A DNA stretch of 64,000 nt from an uncultured Lachnospiraceae bacterium (lineage in GTDB: Bacteria; Bacillota; Clostridia; Lachnospirales; Lachnospiraceae): contig CACWHK010000010.1 in NCBI GenBank assembly GCA_902760755.1, positions 26,247 through 90,246 of the forward strand. Direction: 5' to 3'. Numbering within the stretch: the first letter of the stretch is position 1; each line of letters opens with the position of its first letter. The position numbers and the translations under genes were made by a program. A model generated the notes under the pieces. The model was not told where the DNA came from. It did no database searches and saw nothing but the letters and a program-made list of their open reading frames with translations. Below are positions 41,212 to 50,716 of this stretch, piece by piece.

Positions 41212-41958
41212 ATGAGCGTAATTTCTATGAAGCAGTTACTTGAGGCAGGTGTTCACTTCGGACACCAGACAAGACGTTGGAACCCCAAGATGTCCGAGTA
41301 CATCTACACAGAGCGTAACGGGATCCACATCATCGACCTGCAGAAGTCCGTTGTAAAGATGGACGAAGCTTACAAGGCAGTATTTGACGCTGTTGCAGAC
41401 GGCGGCAAGATCCTCTTTGTAGGAACCAAGAAGCAGGCACAGGACTCCATCCAGACCGAAGCAGAGCGTTGCGGTATGTACTTCGTAAACCAGAGATGGC
41501 TGGGTGGTATGCTTACCAACTTCAAGACCATCAAGTCCCGTGTAGAGACTCTGAAGAAGTACGAGAAGATGGAAGCTGACGGAACCTTCGAGGTACTCCC
41601 GAAGAAGGAAGTCGTAAAGATCAAGAAGGAGATGGAGAAGCTGCAGAAGAACATCGGCGGTGTGAAGGAAATGAAGCGCCTGCCGGATATGATCTTCGTA
41701 GTAGATCCGAGAAAGGAGCATATCTGCATCCAGGAAGCACACGCGCTGGGCATTCCGCTTGTAGGTATCGCTGATACAAACTGTGATCCGGAAGAGCTGG
41801 ATTATGTGATCCCGGGCAATGACGATGCAATTCGTGCCGTAAAGCTGATCGTATCCAAGCTGGCTGATGCCGTGATCGAGGCAAACCAGGGCGCAGATGC
41901 TGAGTCTGTTGCAGCAGCTGAGGCAGAGGCTGCAGAGGCTGAGGCAGAGCAGGCATAA
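41212..41958 (+). CDS. rpsB: 30S ribosomal protein S2
   Basis: The 248-residue protein has the family motifs [19 protein letters not shown] (cited start GVHFGHQ), [12 protein letters not shown] and [20 protein letters not shown] region. A 20-residue acidic Ala/Glu tail extends the C-terminus. AGGAGG lies just upstream. tsf follows after 35 bases, the usual rpsB-tsf order. Confidence 0.98.
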   Translation: MSVISMKQLLEAGVHFGHQTRRWNPKMSEYIYTERNGIHIIDLQKSVVKMDEAYKAVFDAVADGGKILFVGTKKQAQDSIQTEAERCGMYFVNQRWLGGMLTNFKTIKSRVETLKKYEKMEADGTFEVLPKKEVVKIKKEMEKLQKNIGGVKEMKRLPDMIFVVDPRKEHICIQEAHALGIPLVGIADTNCDPEELDYVIPGNDDAIRAVKLIVSKLADAVIEANQGADAESVAAAEAEAAEAEAEQA

Positions 41959-41993
41959 GTTAGATTCTTAGGATTTGAAAAAGGAGATAGATT

Positions 41994-43094
41994 ATGGCTA
42001 TTACAGCAGCAGATGTAAAGAACTTAAGAGAGATGACCGGTGCCGGTATGATGGATTGCAAGAAGGCACTGACAGAAACAGATGGCGATTTTGATGCAGC
42101 TGTTGAGTTCCTTCGTAAGAAGGGTCTTGCTACCGCTGAGAAGAAGGCAGGACGTATTGCTGCAGAGGGTATCGTATCCACTGTTATTTCCGATGATGCA
42201 AAGACAGCTACCATCATCGAGGTTAACTCCGAGACAGACTTCGTAGCAAAGAACGAAGTATTCCAGACCTATGTTGCAGGTCTTGCAAAGCAGATCAACA
42301 ACGGAAGCTATGCTGATCTGGATGCATTCCTTGCAGACAAGTCCGAGATCGATCCGTCCGCAACCGTAACAGAGCATCATAAGGCAATGGTTGCAAAGAT
42401 CGGTGAGAACCTGACCATTCGTCGTTTTGAGAAGGTTACAGGTGATGTTGTTGTTTCCTACATCCACATGGGTGGTAAGATCGGTGTTCTTGTTGAGGCG
42501 GAGTGTGATCAGCCCAGCGATGCGATCAAGGAAGCTATGAAGAATATTGCTATGCAGATCGCAGCTATGAATCCTTCTTACGTAAAGAGAGAAGAGATCT
42601 CTGATGCTGAGCTGGCAAAGGAGAAGGAGATCATCGTGGACAGCTCTCTGGCTGATCCCGCTTCCCTTCCGAAGCCGATCCTCTCTGCAGTCTTCGATGA
42701 GGCTCTTGCTAAGGAGCTTCTCAGTGCTGAGGATAAGGCTACGCTTGAGGAGAAGAGAAATGACAAGTATCTCTTCAACTTCCTTACGGATGCAGGCATC
42801 CAGTCTTTCAGAGATGTTGCAGCAGGCCACAAGGCTGAGTACCTTGAGAACAAGATCTTCGCAGGTCTTGTAGAGGGACGTTTCTCCAAGCATCTGAAGG
42901 AGATCTGCCTGGTTGACCAGACCTACGTAAAGGCTGAGGATAAGGAATCCGTAAAGCAGTACGTAGAGAAGGTTGCAAAGGACAACGGATGCGCATTCTC
43001 CATCAAGAAGTTCGTACGTTTTGAGACAGGTGAAGGTCTTGAGAAGAAGAATGAGGATTTTGCGGCAGAGGTTGCTGCACAGATGAATAAGTAA
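41994..43094 (+). CDS. tsf: Elongation factor Ts
   Basis: EF-Ts reloads EF-Tu with GTP. The 366-residue protein has the N-terminal UBA-like domain (VKNLREMTGAGMMDCKKAL), the TDFVAKN motif that contacts EF-Tu near residue 81, and the C-terminal FVRFETGEGLEKKNEDFAAEV. It is longer than usual (about 280-310 residues) because of an insertion of roughly 55 residues around 218-275, in the second dimerisation-like domain. The frame is continuous, so this is not an error of assembly. Confidence 0.95.
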   Translation: MAITAADVKNLREMTGAGMMDCKKALTETDGDFDAAVEFLRKKGLATAEKKAGRIAAEGIVSTVISDDAKTATIIEVNSETDFVAKNEVFQTYVAGLAKQINNGSYADLDAFLADKSEIDPSATVTEHHKAMVAKIGENLTIRRFEKVTGDVVVSYIHMGGKIGVLVEAECDQPSDAIKEAMKNIAMQIAAMNPSYVKREEISDAELAKEKEIIVDSSLADPASLPKPILSAVFDEALAKELLSAEDKATLEEKRNDKYLFNFLTDAGIQSFRDVAAGHKAEYLENKIFAGLVEGRFSKHLKEICLVDQTYVKAEDKESVKQYVEKVAKDNGCAFSIKKFVRFETGEGLEKKNEDFAAEVAAQMNK

Positions 43095-43153
43095 TTATAT
43101 AATGTTTATATAATTAACTAAAAGGATGGTTTAGAAAAGGAGTTTGAAGAAAC

Positions 43154-43762
43154 ATGGCAATTTTATTTGGGGTACTTTGTATCATCACCGGTTTATTACT
43201 TCCGCTGTTGTTCGGCTGGATCGGATTTGCAATCCCGATGGTATTCGGCGTTCTTGCAATCGTATTCGCAATCCTGAAGAACAAGAAGGCAAAGGAAGAG
43301 GGTGTTCCCACAAGCAAGGCAGGTTTTGTTTGCGCAGCAGTTGGTATGGTTCTTGCAATCGGACTGATCATCGGTCTGCAGGTAGCAGGAAACAAGTTCA
43401 GAACTGCTATGGATAAGTATGGCGTAAGCCATTTCCCGATCCTGGACAAGAGTGTGGATCATCTGAAGTCCGGTGGTGTTGTAGGTCTGATCGTTTATGC
43501 AAAGAACGAGGTTTCCGCAAATGTGGATTCCATCAAGTCCGAGTTTGATGCACTGATGAAGAGCATGAATGAGGATCAGGCACCGGCTGATAACGGTGGC
43601 GAGCAGCAGGGCGGCGAAGGCGCAGAGCAGCAGCAGGGCGGCGAAGGCGCAGAGCAGCAGGGCGGCGAAGGTGCAGAGCAGCAGCAGGGCGGTGAAGAAG
43701 GCGGAGCCGACCAGAGCGAAGTACCTGAAAGCGGCGTAGAAGAAGGCGCAGCACAGGAATAA
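43154..43762 (+). CDS. Small membrane protein with a Gln/Gly/Glu repeat tail
   Basis: The 202-residue protein has three hydrophobic segments (about residues 2-20, 22-40 and 56-76), similar to DUF4190-like small membrane proteins, then a soluble segment and a low-complexity tail with repeated GGEGAEQQQ units (about residues 150-185). The function is unknown. A classic terminator follows at 43779-43804. Confidence 0.7.
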   Translation: MAILFGVLCIITGLLLPLLFGWIGFAIPMVFGVLAIVFAILKNKKAKEEGVPTSKAGFVCAAVGMVLAIGLIIGLQVAGNKFRTAMDKYGVSHFPILDKSVDHLKSGGVVGLIVYAKNEVSANVDSIKSEFDALMKSMNEDQAPADNGGEQQGGEGAEQQQGGEGAEQQGGEGAEQQQGGEEGGADQSEVPESGVEEGAAQE

Positions 43763-43778
43763 TCAATAAGATTTCCGG

Positions 43779-43804
43779 AGTGATCCCGAGCGTTCGGGAT
43801 CACT
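43779..43804 (+). terminator. Rho-independent terminator after the rpsB-tsf region
   Basis: AGTGATCCCGA (43779-43789) pairs perfectly with TCGGGATCACT (43794-43804), loop GCGT, followed by CTTTTC. Confidence 0.88.
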
Positions 43805-43830
43805 CTTTTCACATGAAGAGGTTTAAGAAA

Positions 43831-44901
43831 ATGATCGAGAAACTGAAAGCATTTCTGACGGAAGACATGCAGGGAATCCTGATCACGGATGCATACAGCC
43901 TCCGTTATTATACGGGATTCAGCGGTGGAGAGGGTGTGGCCCTCTGTACGAAGCAGGAAGGGATCCTCTACGTGGATTCCCGGTATACCGAGGCAGCAGG
44001 CAATGAGACGAAGGCAGCAGGATCCGGGTTTACGGTCCGGGAGTTTAATCATGCGTCTCCGCTGTATGACCAGCTTCGGAGCCAGCTTGGCAGTGCAGGT
44101 GTGACGGCCGTCGGCTTTGAGGACCGGTCCCTGGTATGCAGTACATTTACCAAGTATCATAAGGAACTGGGTGTAAATCTGCTTCCGCTGGAGGATACGC
44201 TCCTAAATCCACGTCAGATCAAGACGGAGCTGGAGCTTTCGCTGCTGCGTAAGGCAGAGGAGATCGGAGATCTTGCGTTTTCCCACATCCTGAAGGTATT
44301 AATGCCGGGGATCACGGAGCTGGAGGTGGCTGCGGAGCTGGAATACGTGATGAAGAAAAACGGAGCCTCAGGGCTTTCCTTTGATACCATCGTTGCCTCC
44401 GGTCTGCATAGCTCCATGCCCCATGCCGTTCCAACAGATAAGAAGCTGGAGATGGGTGACTTTGTCACCATGGACTTCGGCTGCATCTACCACGGCTATT
44501 GCTCGGATATGACCCGGACCGTGGTGATCGGGAGGGCAAGCGAAGAGCAGCGAAGGATCTACGAAACCGTACTCCATGCACAGCTGAAGGCCATGGAGGG
44601 ACTTCGCCCCGGCATGAAGTGCGTGGAAGTGGATCGGATCGCCAGAGACTTTATCAGTGAAGCAGGGTATGGAACGTATTTCGGTCATGGTCTCGGCCAT
44701 TCCGTAGGGCTTTATATCCATGAAAGCCCGGCGCTTAACACGCGGGATGAGACGGTGCTGCAGCCGGGAATGATCGAAACCATAGAACCGGGGATCTATA
44801 TTCCCGGATTCGGAGGCGTCCGGATCGAGGATATGGGAGTTGTAACGGAACAGGGCTACCGATCCTTTGCCCGTTCTCCGAAAATGCTGATCGAACTGTA
44901 A
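43831..44901 (+). CDS. pepP: Xaa-Pro aminopeptidase (M24 metallopeptidase)
   Basis: M24 aminopeptidases remove N-terminal residues before proline. The 356-residue protein has an N-terminal creatinase-like domain and a pita-bread domain with all five metal ligands: Asp in TMDFGCIYHGYCSDMTR (two Asp), His in GHGLGHSVGLYIHE, Glu in IETIEPGIY and Glu in GVRIEDMG. The ATG at 43831 is nine bases after GAAGAGG; the earlier in-frame ATG at 43813 precedes that site, and a codon at 43780 lies in the terminator. The length is standard. Confidence 0.92.
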   Translation: MIEKLKAFLTEDMQGILITDAYSLRYYTGFSGGEGVALCTKQEGILYVDSRYTEAAGNETKAAGSGFTVREFNHASPLYDQLRSQLGSAGVTAVGFEDRSLVCSTFTKYHKELGVNLLPLEDTLLNPRQIKTELELSLLRKAEEIGDLAFSHILKVLMPGITELEVAAELEYVMKKNGASGLSFDTIVASGLHSSMPHAVPTDKKLEMGDFVTMDFGCIYHGYCSDMTRTVVIGRASEEQRRIYETVLHAQLKAMEGLRPGMKCVEVDRIARDFISEAGYGTYFGHGLGHSVGLYIHESPALNTRDETVLQPGMIETIEPGIYIPGFGGVRIEDMGVVTEQGYRSFARSPKMLIEL

Positions 44902-44920
44902 ATGGGAAAGCAGTAATCAG

Positions 44921-44950
44921 GGAACTGTCGTGCAAACGTGCGACAGTTCC
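44921..44950 (+). terminator. Rho-independent terminator of the M24 peptidase gene
   Basis: GGAACTGTCG (44921-44930) pairs with CGACAGTTCC (44941-44950), followed by TTGTTTTTGC. Confidence 0.85.
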
Positions 44951-44960
44951 TTGTTTTTGC

Positions 44961-44990
44961 TTGTGTTATTGTGCAAATGTGTGATAAAAT
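44961..44990 (+). promoter_or_regulatory. Promoter of the GAF-ABC operon
   Basis: TTGTGT (44961-44966) and TAAAAT (44985-44990) are separated by 18 bases, 84 bases before the start codon at 45075. Confidence 0.65.
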
Positions 44991-45074
44991 GAGCGTTACA
45001 TTGGCTATTTTGCCAAAGAAGGTGTCGGACCGGAGGTTAGAGAGGCTTCCGGGAAGCAGGAAGAGAGGTACCGC

Positions 45075-46295
45075 ATGGCGGAGAAGAGTAAGAAATATAT
45101 CCAGGCAATATGGGATGCAACAGATGCACTGCAGGAAGAGCAGCAGATGGAGAACGGGCTTTCCACGTGTCTTTCCATTCTCGGCAAGACCATTGGCTGT
45201 GAGAACGGATTTGCATGGCTTGCAGATAAGGAGGACAACCGGCTTTACGTCGTGACCTGTTACGGAAAGGCGGATGTTACCGGAATCAGTATCAGGGACG
45301 ATCAGGGACTGATCGGTATGGTCTACCACGAACAGAATCTGGTAAAGATCGATGACTGTGCAAAGGACCCTCTCTTCAAGATCGGTGAGGATGAGGAAGC
45401 CGGAGTCAAGACAGAGAATACGATCGTCGTACCTCTTAAGACCCGCGCAAATGTATTCGGATGCCTGCAGCTCATCAATAAGGAAGGCGGCTTCACGGAT
45501 CAGGATGCCATGCTCTGCGGAAATATCGCAGCCCTTGTTGCTTCGGATATCGAGGATAAGGGCTATTCCACCGCAAATATCCATCAGGAGAAGAAGGTAC
45601 TGGTATCCCTGAAGGGCGTTAAGAAGAAATTCCCCTCCGGAGACAGTGAGATTACGATCCTTAAGGGAATCGACCTGGATATTTATGAGGGAGAGTTCCT
45701 CGTGATCCTGGGAGAGAGTGGTTGCGGTAAGTCCACCATGCTGAACATCATCGGCGGTATGGATTTCCTGACGGAAGGAACCGTTACCGTGGACGGAAAG
45801 GATTTCTCTCACCCCACGGATAAGGAGCTGACGGAATACCGGCGGGATTTCATCGGCTTTATCTTCCAGTCCTATAACCTTATGCCGAACCTTTCTGCAA
45901 TCGAGAATATTGAATTTGTTGCTGAGAACTGTAAAAATCCGCTGAAGCCCGAGGACGCACTTGCCGTCGTCGGGATGTCACAGCGTGCGGGACATTTCCC
46001 TGCACAGATGTCCGGCGGACAGCAGCAGCGTATCTCCATAGCCCGTGCCCTGGCAAAGAATCCGCGAATGATCCTGGCAGATGAGCCCACCGCAGCTCTG
46101 GATTTCCAGACAGGTCAGGAGGTGCTTGTCATCGTGGAGGATATTGTCCGGAACCAGGGTAAGACCGTAGTTATGATCACGCACAACGCCGAGATCGGCA
46201 AGATGGCAGACCGTGTCATCAAGCTGAGAGGCGGACTGGTATCCAGTGTCCGTGTGAACATGAAGCCGCTGAAGGCAGTTGAGATCATTTGGTAA
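45075..46295 (+). CDS. GAF domain fused to an ABC transporter ATPase
   Basis: The 406-residue protein joins a GAF sensor domain (about residues 10-165: [58 protein letters not shown]) to a MacB/LolD-type ATPase. The ATPase is complete: Walker [11 protein letters not shown] near 215, Q-loop [11 protein letters not shown], signature MSGGQQQR, Walker [13 protein letters not shown] and His switch ITHNAE. Such ATPases normally have no N-terminal sensor, so ATP hydrolysis may respond to a small ligand or redox signal bound by GAF. It stands 80 bases before its permease gene. Confidence 0.88.
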   Translation: MAEKSKKYIQAIWDATDALQEEQQMENGLSTCLSILGKTIGCENGFAWLADKEDNRLYVVTCYGKADVTGISIRDDQGLIGMVYHEQNLVKIDDCAKDPLFKIGEDEEAGVKTENTIVVPLKTRANVFGCLQLINKEGGFTDQDAMLCGNIAALVASDIEDKGYSTANIHQEKKVLVSLKGVKKKFPSGDSEITILKGIDLDIYEGEFLVILGESGCGKSTMLNIIGGMDFLTEGTVTVDGKDFSHPTDKELTEYRRDFIGFIFQSYNLMPNLSAIENIEFVAENCKNPLKPEDALAVVGMSQRAGHFPAQMSGGQQQRISIARALAKNPRMILADEPTAALDFQTGQEVLVIVEDIVRNQGKTVVMITHNAEIGKMADRVIKLRGGLVSSVRVNMKPLKAVEIIW

Positions 46296-46375
46296 CCTGC
46301 GTGCTTCCTTACGCCATACGCAGCCGGTAACAGGTGGCTGTACGCAGAAAAATACGGGTAAAATATGGAGTTAAG

Positions 46376-49300
46376 ATGAAGAAGACACAGCGTAAAGACG
46401 CAATCAGAAATATATGGAGAAAGAAGGTCTCCTGGATCTCCGTCGCCATTGTGACGATGCTGACCGTGGGGGTCTTTCTCGGGTGCCGTAGCTACAGTGC
46501 ATCCATGGGGATTGACGGAAAAAAGTATTATACGGATCACAATTATCAGGATATCGAAGTGATCAGCCGTACCGGCTTCCTGGATTCCGAACTGGAGCAG
46601 TTCCGGAACCTGGAGGGCGTGATCGACGTGGAAGGGTATCATCAGCTGGATGTTACCGTGGACTTCGGTACGAAGAATGAAATGGTGAACCTGATTCTGA
46701 AAACAGAGCGGATCAGTACACCGGAGCTGATCGAGGGACGCCTTCCGGAGAAGGAAGGGGAGCTTGCAGTCAGTACCGGACTTCAGGAGGATTACCACCT
46801 GAAGATCGGTGAGACGCTGCACCTATCCGCGGATGAGGAACAGGATAAGCTTCTGGCAACCCATGATTTTGTGATCACCGGATTTGTGAATCATCCGGGG
46901 TATATGCAGGTGACGAAGAATCAGTTTCTTCTTGCAGCAGACACCTCCTTTGATACCGAGGATATGAACGGAGGTCATCTTCGCGCGCTTGTACGTGTGG
47001 AATATCCGGACAGTCTGAATATCTATTCCAATAAGTATTATGAGACCATCCTTCCGGTGGAGGAGCGGATCCAGACCCTGTTCCCGGACATGATCGAAAC
47101 CCATAAGAGCGAGCTCTTTGCCGTGGCTGATAAAAAGATCATGGATGAGACCGAAGGCCCGAGACAGAAGCTTCGGGATGCGGAGAAGGAACTGGCGGAC
47201 GGAAAGAAGAAGCTGGACGAGGGCGAAGAGAAGCTGCTCTCGGCGAAGGAAGAGCTGGAACAGGGCGAACGGGATCTGGCAGACGGAAAGAAGAAGCTGG
47301 AAGACGGAAAGAAGAAGCTGGAGAACGGTAAGAAGGACCTGGATGACGGCGAGAAGCAGTATGCCGAAAAGAAGGAGCAGTTTGATACCAAATCCGCGGA
47401 GGCGAAGAAGCAGATCAGTGATGCAAAGAGCAAGCTGAACTCTGCCGAAAGCGAAGCAAAGTCGGGCTTAAATAAGCTGGATTCCGTGGAGTCCACCCTG
47501 CGAAGGATCGTTCAGGATCTCGGAGAATCCGATCTTTCGGGAAATTACTATTCCTTAAAGGAGCAGGCGGAGAAGAACTACGAGGCTGCCATGCAGGCGG
47601 CTGTGGAGCAGAAGGATAACTCGGAGCTTCTGAAGAAGGCGGAGCAGGATACAAATGCGGCAGTTGACGCAAGACTGGACCGGCTGGGGATCGTTAAGGC
47701 GTTAAACAGCACTACCTTCCGCAGGATCACGGAGTTTGCAAAGGCCTATTACGGAGACATCACGGTCCTGGATTTTCTGAAGGGAAGTAAGGCAATCCTG
47801 GATATCAGTGATGAGGATATGAAGGAGCTGATCGCCTATCTGGAGCAGAAGGATCCGAGCCTGAAGCTTTCAGGGGTGATCACGGAGCTGGAAAAATCCG
47901 AAGAGGTGAAGGAGATCCTGGATGAGAAGGTCTCCGTGCTTCCGGATAAGCTCCGGTCCCTGATCCGTCAGTACTTCAACGGCTACGGCAAGGCCCTTGC
48001 TGCAAAGAAGGCAGTCGGCGGAGCGAAAGAAGTACTTGCCGAGAAGGAAAAGGCCGTGAACGAGGAGCTTTCCAAGGCGGAGCAGCAGCTGAAGGAAGGT
48101 CGCGATAAGCTGGATGCAGCGAAGAAGAAGCTGGAAGACGGTCAGGCCGAGTATGATCAGAACCTCGAGAAGTATCAGGAGGGACTTGAGAAGTACGAAA
48201 GCGGAAAGGCTGATTACGAGAAGGGCCTGGAGGAGTTTAAGGAAAAACAGAAAACCTATCAGGATGGTGAGAAAAAATACCTGGATGGAAAGCGGGAGCT
48301 TGAGGAGAAGATCGAAGAAGCAAGAGATAAGGTAAGAGAACGACTGGATGGGTATTTTGCGGTTCAGAACCGGAGAGCCAACGAAGGCTTTGTGAATCTG
48401 AAGTCAAACATTTCCATGATCAGCAATGCATCGCTGGCCTTTATCGCTCTTTTCCTTGTGGTTTCGGCCATGGTTACCTTCTCAACCATCGCGATCATCG
48501 TGGATGAGCAAAGAAACCTGGCGGGAGCCATGAAGTCTCTCGGATTCTTCAACAAGGATATCCGTGCCAAGTATCTGGTGTTCGGACTCTCTGCAGCCGT
48601 GGTTGGTGTTCTGGCCGGTGTGGCTGCATCCTTCGGGGTACAGCAGGTGTTCCGGTACGGTGTGACGATTCTGTACGTATTCGGGCGTCCTTCCATATCC
48701 TTTAATGTGCTGACCCTGATCATAGCGGCTGTGCTTCTGATCTCGGTGGTGATCATCGCCATCTATGCATCCACCAACGGTATGCTGAAGATGTCGGCAA
48801 TCCAGTTGATGAGCGGAATGAAGAAGGAACGTACCCTGCGCGGAAAGGACGAGCAGGAGAAGAAGGGCGGATTATACAAGCGTCTGATCTTCCGGAATAT
48901 GAAGACCGAGATCGAGCGTGTGGCGATTACAACGCTGATCATAGCCATCAGCTGCAGTCTGATCGGTGTGGGCTTCAATCTGAAGAATGCCTTCGGCGGA
49001 ATGATCGATCTGCAGGTAGAGGATGTCTGGGGATATGATCTTAAAGTCAGCTACGACCAGGATTCGGATCAGTGGACCCGGTACGAACTGGAACGTGTGA
49101 TCCGGGAATCCGGTGCATCCTATGCCTCTGTCTCGGAAATCCCCACCATTTACCGTGACAAGGAGCTGCAGGAATATACCTATATTCTGGTGATGGACCA
49201 GAATGTGGTGGGAGATTTCTACCATGTGATCGACTGGGATACCGGGAAGGAGATGACGATCCCGGAGGACGGAGTCCTGATCCAGAACCGCCTGTATGAG

Positions 49301-49984
49301 ACCAGAAATCTGGGGATCGGAGACACCTATACACTGTATGACCATAAGCTGAAGGAGCATACGGTTGAAGTGAGGGGAGTCTATTCGAACCATGTGGGAC
49401 GTACCGTCATCATGTCCAGAGAAGGATACTATAACCTGTTCGGAACCACGGCTTCGGACAATACCTTCTTAATTCGCCTGAACGGTGTAAGTCAGACCGC
49501 GCTGCTGGGTGAACTGGCGCAGATCATTCCGGAGATTACCTATGAAACACCGGAGAAGCTTCAGAATGAATTCAAGCCCCTTCGGGATTCCTACAATTCC
49601 GTGGTATACCTGCTGACCGGTATGGCCATCTTCATGAGCATCTTTGTCCTTGCGAACCTGACGAACATCTTCATCAGCCGCAGAAGGAAGGAAATGATCA
49701 TCATGCGGGTCAACGGCTTCAGTACGAAGCAGTGTATCGGGTATCTGATCCGTGAGACCATCATCACGGCTGTGGCGGGCTTTGTGATCGCAGTCATCGT
49801 GGGAGGACTGCTGTCACGCATGATGGTAACGATCATAGAGCAGCCGGACACCATGATGGACCGGAGGTTCCAGCCCGTCAGCTGGGTGATCGCAGTGCTT
49901 CTGGAAGCAGTGTTCGCCTTCTGTATCGACTTCTATGTCTTCCGGAAGGTGCGAAAGCTGAAGGTTACGGACATCAATGCCTAG
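46376..49984 (+). CDS. Very large FtsX-type ABC permease with periplasmic-type coiled coil
   Basis: The 1202-residue protein has a first membrane helix (about 16-38), an external MacB-like domain, a long coiled coil (about 265-370 and 560-660) with heptad-like DGKKKLE units, and then seven or so more membrane helices in two FtsX domains (about residues 675-810 and 1070-1195). FtsX-type permeases work with LolD/MacB-type ATPases as mechanotransmission devices rather than classical transporters. The ATG at 46376 follows GGAGTTAAG. It is the partner of the GAF-ABC protein. The coiled coil resembles those of permeases that act on cell-wall hydrolases or export surface components; the substrate is not visible. 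Confidence 0.85.
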   Translation: MKKTQRKDAIRNIWRKKVSWISVAIVTMLTVGVFLGCRSYSASMGIDGKKYYTDHNYQDIEVISRTGFLDSELEQFRNLEGVIDVEGYHQLDVTVDFGTKNEMVNLILKTERISTPELIEGRLPEKEGELAVSTGLQEDYHLKIGETLHLSADEEQDKLLATHDFVITGFVNHPGYMQVTKNQFLLAADTSFDTEDMNGGHLRALVRVEYPDSLNIYSNKYYETILPVEERIQTLFPDMIETHKSELFAVADKKIMDETEGPRQKLRDAEKELADGKKKLDEGEEKLLSAKEELEQGERDLADGKKKLEDGKKKLENGKKDLDDGEKQYAEKKEQFDTKSAEAKKQISDAKSKLNSAESEAKSGLNKLDSVESTLRRIVQDLGESDLSGNYYSLKEQAEKNYEAAMQAAVEQKDNSELLKKAEQDTNAAVDARLDRLGIVKALNSTTFRRITEFAKAYYGDITVLDFLKGSKAILDISDEDMKELIAYLEQKDPSLKLSGVITELEKSEEVKEILDEKVSVLPDKLRSLIRQYFNGYGKALAAKKAVGGAKEVLAEKEKAVNEELSKAEQQLKEGRDKLDAAKKKLEDGQAEYDQNLEKYQEGLEKYESGKADYEKGLEEFKEKQKTYQDGEKKYLDGKRELEEKIEEARDKVRERLDGYFAVQNRRANEGFVNLKSNISMISNASLAFIALFLVVSAMVTFSTIAIIVDEQRNLAGAMKSLGFFNKDIRAKYLVFGLSAAVVGVLAGVAASFGVQQVFRYGVTILYVFGRPSISFNVLTLIIAAVLLISVVIIAIYASTNGMLKMSAIQLMSGMKKERTLRGKDEQEKKGGLYKRLIFRNMKTEIERVAITTLIIAISCSLIGVGFNLKNAFGGMIDLQVEDVWGYDLKVSYDQDSDQWTRYELERVIRESGASYASVSEIPTIYRDKELQEYTYILVMDQNVVGDFYHVIDWDTGKEMTIPEDGVLIQNRLYETRNLGIGDTYTLYDHKLKEHTVEVRGVYSNHVGRTVIMSREGYYNLFGTTASDNTFLIRLNGVSQTALLGELAQIIPEITYETPEKLQNEFKPLRDSYNSVVYLLTGMAIFMSIFVLANLTNIFISRRRKEMIIMRVNGFSTKQCIGYLIRETIITAVAGFVIAVIVGGLLSRMMVTIIEQPDTMMDRRFQPVSWVIAVLLEAVFAFCIDFYVFRKVRKLKVTDINA

Positions 49985-50030
49985 GATTTTGTGGAAATAG
50001 TACGGTTTTTACGGGGATTGTTGTGTAAAA

Positions 50031-50064
50031 TTGTACTTGCATTTTCCATGTATTATGTTAATAT
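50031..50064 (+). promoter_or_regulatory. Promoter region of the rimP-nusA-infB operon
   Basis: Two overlapping readings are possible: TTGTAC (50031-50036) with TATGTT (50054-50059), 17 bases apart, or TTGCAT (50037-50042) with TAATAT (50059-50064), 16 bases apart. Either starts transcription just before the leader hairpin at 50091. Confidence 0.65.
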
Positions 50065-50090
50065 AGTACCAGCATAAATCATTCTTACTA

Positions 50091-50122
50091 GAGTGGGTTC
50101 GGTTCCGAACCCACTCTTGTTT
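50091..50122 (+). terminator. Leader terminator (attenuator candidate) before rimP-nusA
   Basis: GAGTGGGTTCGG (50091-50102) pairs perfectly with CCGAACCCACTC (50105-50116) around a two-base loop, followed by TTGTTT. It lies between the promoter and rimP with no gene to terminate, so it is likely to regulate the operon. In Bacillus subtilis a NusA-dependent leader terminator is known to control nusA; the same control here is inference. Confidence 0.8.
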
Positions 50123-50140
50123 ATACCGGGGGATGAAAGA

Positions 50141-50632
50141 TTGAAAAAATCAGAGATTGAAGAAAAAACAAAAGAACTTCTGCTTCCGATCCTGGAACAG
50201 AATCATCTGGAGCTTTGGGATGTGGAATATGTAAAGGAAGGGCAGGATATGTACCTTCGCGCCTACATCGATAAGAAGAACGGTGTCAGCATCGATGACT
50301 GTGTAACGGTTTCCCGCGCACTGGATGCAGAGCTGGACCGTGAGGACTTTATCCGGGAGGCGTACAACCTGGAGGTCAGCTCCCCGGGGCTTACGAGACC
50401 GCTGAAGAAGACCGTGGACTTTACACGGAGTATCGGAAAGCTGATCGAGGTTAAGCTCTACCAGCCGGTAGACGGCAGGAAGGAGTTGGAGGCTACGCTT
50501 CTGGCCGGAGATGATGAAACCATCCGGGTGCAGACGGAGCAGGGAGAGCTTACTATCCAACGGAGCAATATCGCGAAAGCAAGGCTCTGCTATGTTGAAA
50601 AAGAAGATATCGAAGAAACAGAAGAAGACTAA
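50141..50632 (+). CDS. rimP: Ribosome maturation factor RimP
   Basis: RimP helps the 30S subunit assemble. The 163-residue protein has the family pattern LELWDVEYVKEGQDMYLRAYIDKKNGVSIDDC (cited as LWDVEYVKEG and IDKKNGVSIDDC) and the EVSSPGLTRPL motif. The start is the TTG at 50141 after GGGGGATGAAAGA; a GTG at 50093 lies in the leader hairpin and is rejected. It heads the operon that continues with nusA after 84 bases. Confidence 0.93.
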   Translation: MKKSEIEEKTKELLLPILEQNHLELWDVEYVKEGQDMYLRAYIDKKNGVSIDDCVTVSRALDAELDREDFIREAYNLEVSSPGLTRPLKKTVDFTRSIGKLIEVKLYQPVDGRKELEATLLAGDDETIRVQTEQGELTIQRSNIAKARLCYVEKEDIEETEED

Positions 50633-50716
50633 GGCTACGGCAGACCGGAATACGGTCTGTCACCATCAGATCAAACAAGTACATTAAGGATTTGTCATAA
50701 TAAGGAGGAAAGACAA

